Source: an uncultured Ruminococcus sp.
GTDB taxonomy: Bacteria > Bacillota > Clostridia > Oscillospirales > CAG-272
Assembly (NCBI GenBank): GCA_902762505.1
Contig: CACWOQ010000012.1
Span: 48,433-112,432 of the forward strand
DNA: 64,000 bases
Direction of reading: 5' to 3'
Shown: piece by piece, positions 58,097 to 64,000 of the stretch
How the letters are laid out: the number at the start of each line of letters is the position of its first letter
Numbering within the stretch: the first letter of the stretch is position 1
Translations under genes and position numbers: made by a program
The notes under the pieces: model-generated
What the model saw: the letters and a program-made list of their open reading frames with translations, nothing else
The model's database searches: none
Told to the model about the DNA's origin: nothing

Positions 58097-59859
58097 CTTT
58101 GAAAAATTTAGAGATAAATATAAAAGGATCATCGGCGCCGTTTGAAAACGGGCTTTTCGGCGTCAACGCCGAGATCACGCGCAAGGGCTTTTTCGGAGGG
58201 CTGTGTGCCGAGCTGCTCAATAACAGAAAGCTGTTTTCCGGCGCGGACGCCCCGTCCGGCTGGGAATGCTCCGGATACGAATACGTAAAGGACAAGCCGG
58301 AGCTGAGTCTGTGCGGAAGCTCATTCGTTTTGCTCGACGACGGAAGGCTTTCGCAGATGTCTGACGTCATTTCGACCGGGGGCGGCGTTTACACGGCGAG
58401 AGTCTGGGTAAAAGCGCTGTCGGCGGCGACCGTCACGTTCGGACTTTCCGGATATGAGAAAAGCTTTGAGCTTGAAGAGGACGGCGAGCCTTACAGACTT
58501 CTTTCGTTTGACTTTGAGTGCGGAAAAGTCCGCGGCGGCACGTTTTCCGTGTCCGTTTGCGGCAGAGCGTACGTGTTCGAGACGTCTCTTATGGCAAAAG
58601 ACAACTTTTACGGCATGAGACGCGACGTGATCGAAGCTCTTAAATACGTCCGCCCGTCGTCCGTGCGTTTCCCGGGCGGCTGCGCCGCCGACCATTTTCA
58701 ATGGAAAGAGAGCCTTAAAGCGCCGGAATTCAGAAAACCTGTCGGCGCGGGCGACAAATGGTTCCTTTTCCGCGATACGTACGACCAGGACTGCCTCGAT
58801 ATCGGCATAAACGAGTTCATGATGCTTTGCAGGGAGCTTGACGCGGAGCCGGAGTATACCGTAAGCCTTCTTCTGTCCGACGCTGACGACGCGTACCGTC
58901 TTGTACAATACTGCAACGGAGAAGCGGACACGGAATACGGAGCGAAAAGACAGGCGCTCGGATTTGACAAATTCGGAGTCAGATACTGGTACATAGGAAA
59001 CGAGGTCTATTTCTTCGGCGGAAAATACAAGGACGACGCGGTCCTCGCCGCAAAAAAGACGGCGGAGCTGACAAAAGCCGTAAGACGCGCCGACCCGTCC
59101 GCCGTACCCGTCATGGGTCTTACCTGGGCTGAGGGCTTCAAGCAATGGAATTACGATTTCGTCTCCGCGCTCGACTGCGGTTACGGATACGTTTCGTATC
59201 ACAATTACATCGGTATCTTGCCGGACGAAACGCAGGGCGAAAACGGTATGGCGACAAAGGAAATGCTTGAAGGCAACTTCGCCGACGGCGACGACGCAGG
59301 GCTCGATTTTTACAAAAACGGTCTTTATAAAGATTCCTTTGACAAAATCAACGTCTTCGCCGACGAATGGAATTATACGTGGGGCAGGGATTCGTCAAAC
59401 GCTTTGTTTTTCTCAAACGCCCTGCAGTTCCACTTTTTCGCAAAAAGCGGTGAAAAATATCATATCAGACGCGCGCAGTTTTTCATGCCGGTAAACGAAG
59501 GCATGATCACGGTAAACGGCGGCAGCGTCAGGGTGGAGAGCACGGGCGAGCTTTTCAGGCTCATGCGCGGACACGAAAACGGCGTACTGCTTTACTGCGA
59601 CGCGGATCCTTCGGCGGACGTTCTCTGTACCTACCACGGAGATCACGTCTTCATCTCTGTCGTGAACCGCGGCGGAGAGCCTCTTGACGTGAGCGTGAGG
59701 GGCTATACGATAACGGGATCCGATCAGATAGTGACGGACGGCTACGGCTTTGACTGCAACGGCTTCACCGTCGTCGGCGGCGATACAGTGCTTATGGGTC
59801 ACAGCGTAATGTTTATTAAAGCGGAAAGGATGCAAGACAATGAAAAATCCACTTCTTGA
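58093..59859 (+). CDS. GH51-like alpha-L-arabinofuranosidase (2)
   Basis: The 588-residue protein has the GH51 layout with acid/base E304 in YWYIGNEV and nucleophile E425 in VFADEWNYTWG. A beta domain precedes the barrel (FGGLCAELLNNRKLF), and RFPGGCAADHFQWK lies near 195. It is shorter than and only distantly like the other GH51 of the operon, so the two probably prefer different linkages. It overlaps the next gene by 20 bp. Confidence 0.85.
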   Translation: MTLKNLEINIKGSSAPFENGLFGVNAEITRKGFFGGLCAELLNNRKLFSGADAPSGWECSGYEYVKDKPELSLCGSSFVLLDDGRLSQMSDVISTGGGVYTARVWVKALSAATVTFGLSGYEKSFELEEDGEPYRLLSFDFECGKVRGGTFSVSVCGRAYVFETSLMAKDNFYGMRRDVIEALKYVRPSSVRFPGGCAADHFQWKESLKAPEFRKPVGAGDKWFLFRDTYDQDCLDIGINEFMMLCRELDAEPEYTVSLLLSDADDAYRLVQYCNGEADTEYGAKRQALGFDKFGVRYWYIGNEVYFFGGKYKDDAVLAAKKTAELTKAVRRADPSAVPVMGLTWAEGFKQWNYDFVSALDCGYGYVSYHNYIGILPDETQGENGMATKEMLEGNFADGDDAGLDFYKNGLYKDSFDKINVFADEWNYTWGRDSSNALFFSNALQFHFFAKSGEKYHIRRAQFFMPVNEGMITVNGGSVRVESTGELFRLMRGHENGVLLYCDADPSADVLCTYHGDHVFISVVNRGGEPLDVSVRGYTITGSDQIVTDGYGFDCNGFTVVGGDTVLMGHSVMFIKAERMQDNEKSTS

Positions 59860-60991
59860 CGACAACGTTTTCGTACCGGACGCGGAAGCTCACGTCTGGG
59901 AAGACGGCAGGATATACCTGTACGGATCATATGATATAAAAGGCGCGGACAAATACTGCAGCGACAGATATCACGTTTTTTCGTCGGACGACATGGAAAC
60001 GTGGGTTGACCACGGAGTATCGTTTACGTTTCCCGAAGAATGGGCGTACGACTGTCCGTACAAGGTCCTGTACGCGCCGGACTGCGCTTACAGAAACGGA
60101 AAATACTACCTTTACTACTGCATACCGGACGGAAGATGCGGTGTCGCCGTGTCGGACAGACCGTACGGCCCGTTTGAGGATATCGGACAGATAAAAGGGA
60201 TGCAGGGGATAGACCCCGCCGTGTTCATCGACGACGACGGTCAGGCGTATATCTACTGGGGACAGTTTGACGGCGTGAGATCGGCGAAGCTTAATCCGGA
60301 TATGACGACGATCGACGCGGACAGCGTCACGCAGCCGTTGTCCGTCGCAGAACACGACTTTCACGAGGGAAGCTCCGTCAAAAAGATAAACGGAAAATAC
60401 GTTTTCGTGTACACGGACACTCACCGACACAAGGATAAGGTCGACGGCGGAATGGCTACCTGCCTCGGCTACGCCGTGTCTGACCGGCCGCAGAGCGGTT
60501 TTGAATACCGCGACGTGATAATCGACAATTACGGCTGCGATCCCGGCACGTGGAACGATCACGGAAGCATCGAGTGCTTCCGGGGTCAATGGTACGTATT
60601 CTACCACAGAAGCTCTCACGGCTGTCAGTTTTCGCGCCGCGTATGCGCCGAAAAGATATCCATCGACGAAAACTGCAATATAAAAGAGGTCTGTATGACC
60701 TCGGGCGAGCTTAACGCGGACGAATATATCAAAGCAAACCGCGCCTGCGCGCTTACCGGCTCCGCCTTCCTCGGCGGCGACGGTATGATCCTGCGCGGCG
60801 TACGTCCGGGCGATACGGCGACGTTCCGTTACGTATCGTTCAACGGTCAGCGCAAAGCCGTGATCGACGGCTGCGACGGCGAGATCCTTATAGACGGAAA
60901 AATGCACGACGGCTCGCCGCTGTACGGCAGGCACGAGGTCAGGCTCGTTCTGACCGGCGAAGGCGAAGTCCGCGGACTCCGTTTCATATGA
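59840..60991 (+). CDS. GH43 enzyme, arabinofuranosidase/xylosidase-like (4)
   Basis: The 383-residue protein has the three GH43 acidic residues at D14 (FVPDAEAHVW), D125 (QGIDPAVFIDDDG) and E176 (FHEGSSV). APDCAYRNGKYYLYY near 79 and a short beta-sandwich tail (about 300-383, RGVRPGDTATFRYV) follow. It is the last gene of the operon and lies inside the 3' end of the preceding gene by 20 bp. No signal peptide. Confidence 0.87.
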   Translation: MKNPLLDDNVFVPDAEAHVWEDGRIYLYGSYDIKGADKYCSDRYHVFSSDDMETWVDHGVSFTFPEEWAYDCPYKVLYAPDCAYRNGKYYLYYCIPDGRCGVAVSDRPYGPFEDIGQIKGMQGIDPAVFIDDDGQAYIYWGQFDGVRSAKLNPDMTTIDADSVTQPLSVAEHDFHEGSSVKKINGKYVFVYTDTHRHKDKVDGGMATCLGYAVSDRPQSGFEYRDVIIDNYGCDPGTWNDHGSIECFRGQWYVFYHRSSHGCQFSRRVCAEKISIDENCNIKEVCMTSGELNADEYIKANRACALTGSAFLGGDGMILRGVRPGDTATFRYVSFNGQRKAVIDGCDGEILIDGKMHDGSPLYGRHEVRLVLTGEGEVRGLRFI

Positions 60992-61000
60992 CGTATCAAG

Positions 61001-61032
61001 CGCGGCGTCTCTGTTTCAAACGCCGCGTTTTA
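61001..61032 (+). terminator. Terminator of the xyl operon
   Basis: CGCGGCGT (61001-61008) and ACGCCGCG (61020-61027) pair, followed by TTTTA. Confidence 0.82.
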
Positions 61033-61105
61033 CGGGGCGTTTTGCTTTGCTCCGGTTTTTCACATATAATTACCGTTCGCCGTAGAAAAATTCATTTTTT
61101 GATAC

Positions 61106-61111
61106 TATAAT
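61106..61111 (+). promoter_or_regulatory. Likely -10 of the tldD-tldE promoter
   Basis: TATAAT lies 31 bp before the ATG in an AT-rich stretch. No good -35 is found at 16-18 bp upstream. Confidence 0.45.
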
Positions 61112-61142
61112 GAAAACAGTGAATACAAAGGAGGGAATCACA

Positions 61143-62540
61143 ATGCCTTTTTCAGCATATCTTGACAGTGTAAGACAGGATTGCAGGCAGCTCGTCGAAG
61201 AGCTCGGGCACGGCTTTGATTACGTGAGCGTGCTCGGCACCGACGTGCGTGAGGCGATCTATCGCGCCGACAGAAAAAGCTCCGCCGCGCAGGACGGAGC
61301 GGGCGAATGCGGCTTCGTCATCAAAATGCACGACGGACGTTCGTTCTACGAATATTCCTGCGACGATATTTCCGGTGACAAAAAAAAACTGGCGTCAAAA
61401 ATAACCGCCGCCGTCGCGACGGACGCGTCGCTCGGCGACAGACGCATCTGCACGGCAGCCGTCAAGGACGAGCCGATGCAGCGCGATTTCGTCCGTGAAA
61501 ACGACTTTTCATCGTATACAGACGAGCAGCTGCTCGACGTATGCAAGGACGTCAGCGCAGAGCTGCTTGCTAAAAGCGACAAGGTGCTCAACGCCTTAGC
61601 GATGATCCGCCCCTACACCGTTTCAAAGCTTTTCGTCAGCAAGAACAGAGAGCTTTCGCAGTATTACGGATGGGTGAACGGTTACGCCGTGGTTATCTAT
61701 AACGACGGAAAGCTCGTGCAGGCGAGAAGGATCGAAGGAGCCGGCAACATAGCGGAAGTTATAGAAAAGGTCAAAGCAGGTCTTGACGGCGTGGTCGACC
61801 TCGCGTCGCATCTGACGAAGGCTCAGCCCATAAAGCCCGGAGTATACGACGTTATAACCGACAGCTCGATCACCGGACTCATAGCTCACGAGGCGTTCGG
61901 ACACGGCGTTGAGATGGACCAGTTCGTTAAGGACCGCGCGATGGCGAAAAACTGCGTGGGTCAGTACGTCGCCTCGCCCATCACGAACATGCACGACGGC
62001 GCCGCGGCGACGCATTCGGTCGCGTCGTATTTCTTCGACGATGACGGTGTTCCGGCGCACGACACGCAGATCATAAAGAACGGCGTTCTTGTCGCCGGTC
62101 TGTCGGATCTTGCGTCAGCCACACAGCTCGGCACCGAGCCTACCGGCAACGGCAGGCGCGACAGCTACAAGCGCAAGGCGTATTCCCGTATGACAAACAC
62201 GTTCTTCTCCCCCGGCAAAGACAAACTCGAGGATATGATTGCCTCCGTAAAGCACGGGTATATGCTTTTCGAGACGAACAACGGCATGGAGGACCCGAAG
62301 AACTGGCAGATACAGTGCACGGCTGAATACGGCATCGAGATAGTCGACGGCAAACTTACCGAAAACTACGTATCGCCCGTTGTGATGAGCGGATCCGTCC
62401 CGGAGCTTCTCAAATCAATATCCATGATCTCTGACAGCTTCGAGGTGCACGGCTCCGGCTTCTGCGGAAAAGGCTACAAGGAATGGGTGCGCGTCTCCGA
62501 CGGCGGACCGAACCTGAAAGTGAGGGTGAAACTCGGATGA
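61143..62540 (+). CDS. tldD: TldD-family metalloprotease subunit
   Basis: The 465-residue protein has the HEAFGH zinc motif at residues 249-254, and the late EYGIEIVDGKLT segment typical of TldD. TldD with TldE forms a zinc protease that degrades peptides inside its cavity, known for microcin maturation and CcdA turnover. ATG 61143 is preceded by AAAGGAGGG; the frame from 61110 has no site. ATGA overlap with tldE. Confidence 0.93.
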   Translation: MPFSAYLDSVRQDCRQLVEELGHGFDYVSVLGTDVREAIYRADRKSSAAQDGAGECGFVIKMHDGRSFYEYSCDDISGDKKKLASKITAAVATDASLGDRRICTAAVKDEPMQRDFVRENDFSSYTDEQLLDVCKDVSAELLAKSDKVLNALAMIRPYTVSKLFVSKNRELSQYYGWVNGYAVVIYNDGKLVQARRIEGAGNIAEVIEKVKAGLDGVVDLASHLTKAQPIKPGVYDVITDSSITGLIAHEAFGHGVEMDQFVKDRAMAKNCVGQYVASPITNMHDGAAATHSVASYFFDDDGVPAHDTQIIKNGVLVAGLSDLASATQLGTEPTGNGRRDSYKRKAYSRMTNTFFSPGKDKLEDMIASVKHGYMLFETNNGMEDPKNWQIQCTAEYGIEIVDGKLTENYVSPVVMSGSVPELLKSISMISDSFEVHGSGFCGKGYKEWVRVSDGGPNLKVRVKLG

Positions 62541-63814
62541 AAAACGTAAAAAAACTGCTTGACAGCGCAAAAAACATAAGCGGATACAGGATATCCGGCA
62601 AAGCGACCGAGTCCTACGAGCTTTTCTTTGTCCATAAAAAACTCGAGACCGTAAGGTCGACGGACACGGATTCGGTTACGGTCACGGTCTACGTCGAGCA
62701 CGACGGCAGAGTCGGCGATTCGTCTTTTTCCGTCTACGGGTCGATGACCGACGACGAGATAACGGAGAAGATCGAAACTGCGAGAAAACGCGCCCTGCTC
62801 GTAAACAACGAGCCTTACGCGCTTACCGAGGGCGGCGTGCTTGACGAAAAGCTTCCGACGGATCTTGACGGATACGACAACGCGAAGCTCGGCAGCCTGA
62901 TAGCGGACGCCGTATTCGCCGCGGACAACGTACCGGGCGGATCGATAAACGCGCTTGAAATATTCATCTACCGCGACACGGTACACGTGGTGAACAGCCG
63001 CGGCGTTGACAAAAAGCAGACCACGCACCGCGTGATGATCGAAGCCATACCGACGTTTACGGACGAAAAACAGTCCGTTGAATTATACGAGGATTACAGA
63101 TTCACGAAATTCGAGCCGGAAAAGCTGACCGCGGAGATCGCCGAGAAGATGCGCGAGGTAAGAGACAGAGCGGCGGCGGTCAAGCCGGAAGGCGGCATGA
63201 CCGTGAACGTACTGCTCCGCCCGCACGAGATATCGAGCCTTATGGGCGAGCTTTCCCGTGATCTCGGCTACGGCGCCGCTTATTCTCACGCGAATCTTCA
63301 CAAAGCCGGCGACGATCTGCAGCAGGACTGCAGGGGCGACAGGATCACGTTCACGATGAAGGGAATAATCGAGGGCAGCGAAAGCTCCGCGTACTTCGAC
63401 GAGGACGGAACTTCCCTTAAAGATACCGTTTTAATAAAAGACGGCGTTGTCGTCGGGTCCTTCGGCTCAAGCCGCTTCGGTCAGTATCTCGGCGTTGCCG
63501 AACCGAGCGGCGAGCTGAAATGCGGAAGGCTTGAGCCCGGAACGCTGACGGATGAAGAGACGGAGGCGGAGCCGTACCTTGACGTGGTGTCCATGTCCGG
63601 TCTGCAGCTCGACCTTTATAACGATTATATCGGCGGCGAGATACGTCTCGCGTACCTGCACGAGGGCGGCAAAGTCACCCCCGTCACCGGCATTACCATG
63701 AGCGCCAAGCTCTCCGAAGCGCTCGCCTCCGTGCGCCTGTCACGTAAGACGGACGTTTCCGGCAGATATGAAGGCCCAGTCAGACTCCTGATGAAAGGCG
63801 TCTCCGTACTCTAA
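62537..63814 (+). CDS. tldE: TldE/PmbA-family protease partner
   Basis: The 425-residue protein is the non-metal-binding partner of TldD (no HExxxH in the corresponding place). It shares the fold: VNVLLRPHEISSLMGELSRDLGYGAAYSHAN near 220 and an ending EGPVRLLMKGVSVL. It would complete the protease. The start shares ATGA with the tldD stop. Confidence 0.9.
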   Translation: MKNVKKLLDSAKNISGYRISGKATESYELFFVHKKLETVRSTDTDSVTVTVYVEHDGRVGDSSFSVYGSMTDDEITEKIETARKRALLVNNEPYALTEGGVLDEKLPTDLDGYDNAKLGSLIADAVFAADNVPGGSINALEIFIYRDTVHVVNSRGVDKKQTTHRVMIEAIPTFTDEKQSVELYEDYRFTKFEPEKLTAEIAEKMREVRDRAAAVKPEGGMTVNVLLRPHEISSLMGELSRDLGYGAAYSHANLHKAGDDLQQDCRGDRITFTMKGIIEGSESSAYFDEDGTSLKDTVLIKDGVVVGSFGSSRFGQYLGVAEPSGELKCGRLEPGTLTDEETEAEPYLDVVSMSGLQLDLYNDYIGGEIRLAYLHEGGKVTPVTGITMSAKLSEALASVRLSRKTDVSGRYEGPVRLLMKGVSVL

Positions 63815-64000
63815 TGAAAATAGATCTTCACGTCCACACGAGCGAGATTTCTCAGTGCGGACACATGACGGCAAAGGAAACGCTGCAAAGGTACCGTGAC
63901 TCGGGCTACGGCGTGATCGTGGTCACCAACCATTTCAACCGCTATACTGCGGATCACTTCGCCCGGCACGGTGAACCTGATTTCTTCCGCATCTATCATG
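63814..64000 (+). CDS. PHP-domain phosphoesterase (5' part, cut by window edge)
   Basis: Only the first 62 residues are present: MKIDLHVHTSEISQCGHMT, with the HxH metal ligands at residues 6-8, and VVTNHFN near 37-43. This is the N-terminus of a PHP-type metal-dependent phosphoesterase (histidinol-phosphatase-like). Its start overlaps the tldE stop (TAATG). Confidence 0.75.
   Translation, partial: MKIDLHVHTSEISQCGHMTAKETLQRYRDSGYGVIVVTNHFNRYTADHFARHGEPDFFRIYH

Noticed and set aside
59927..60934. A 335-codon minus-strand frame opposite the last GH43 gene.
   Set aside because: The GH43 catalytic residues D14, D125 and E176 on the plus strand decide the coding strand.

Overview
This window reads as chromosomal DNA of a GC-rich (mid-fifties percent by eye, not counted) uncultured member of the Clostridia (Bacillota), probably a plant-polysaccharide-using gut or rumen type. 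The basis is the gene set: YhaN/YhaO-type SbcCD, MltG, UppP, SpoIIIE/FtsK, RodA, the DUF421/DUF4363 pair, CsoR-CopA, YtrA-type GntR with ABC genes, many lipoproteins with Thr/Glu-rich linkers, sigma-A promoters with 17-bp spacers, and tRNA genes that encode CCA. Family or genus cannot be fixed from the sequence alone.

Layout. 1-3.4 kb (minus): DNA-repair pair YhaN-like ATPase (runs off the left edge) and YhaO-like nuclease. 3.5-6.5 kb (plus): phosphoribosyltransferase, threonine aldolase, membrane protein, YkuE-like phosphoesterase. 6.5-13.1 kb (minus): uppP-ftsK-DJ-1-MTHFS-CPBP protease-mltG, an envelope and division operon with its promoter at 13.15 kb. 13.2-13.9 kb (plus): two half-size TSUP transporter genes. 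13.9-18.6 kb (minus): rodA-metY-DUF1538-PII-PII operon. 18.7-20.0 kb: a rearranged tRNA-Ala region with tRNA fragments, a long hairpin element and duplicated four-helix-bundle genes. 20.1-21.7 kb: two lipoproteins. 21.8-31.2 kb (minus): GH38 mannosidase, phosphodiesterase-type enzyme, exported MBL-fold lipoprotein and three surface proteins with C-terminal membrane anchors. 31.4-35.2 kb (plus): AraC regulator, acyltransferase-like protein and GH3 glycosidase. 35.2-35.5 kb: a third remnant of the four-helix-bundle cassette beside tRNA-Val. 35.6-39.8 kb (plus): unknown protein, PepD, DUF421 and DUF4363. 39.8-42.6 kb (minus): csoR-copA with a C-terminal CopZ module. 42.8-46.1 kb (plus): GntR-ABC transporter. 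46.4-61.0 kb (plus): a 14.6-kb xylose/arabinoxylan operon. 61.1-64 kb (plus): tldD, tldE and a PHP-domain gene cut by the right edge.

How the genes fit together. In the xyl operon one exported lipoprotein is followed by cytoplasmic-looking GH51 and GH43 enzymes and by xylose isomerase and xylulokinase. Arabinoxylan oligosaccharides would be imported by a transporter encoded elsewhere, trimmed inside the cell, and the xylose passed to the pentose phosphate pathway. The AraC-GH3 cluster, GH38 gene and surface LamG proteins add to glycan use. CsoR has its putative operator inside its own promoter. The least understood system is DUF1538 with two P-II-like proteins. The strangest DNA is the tRNA-linked four-helix-bundle repeat family.
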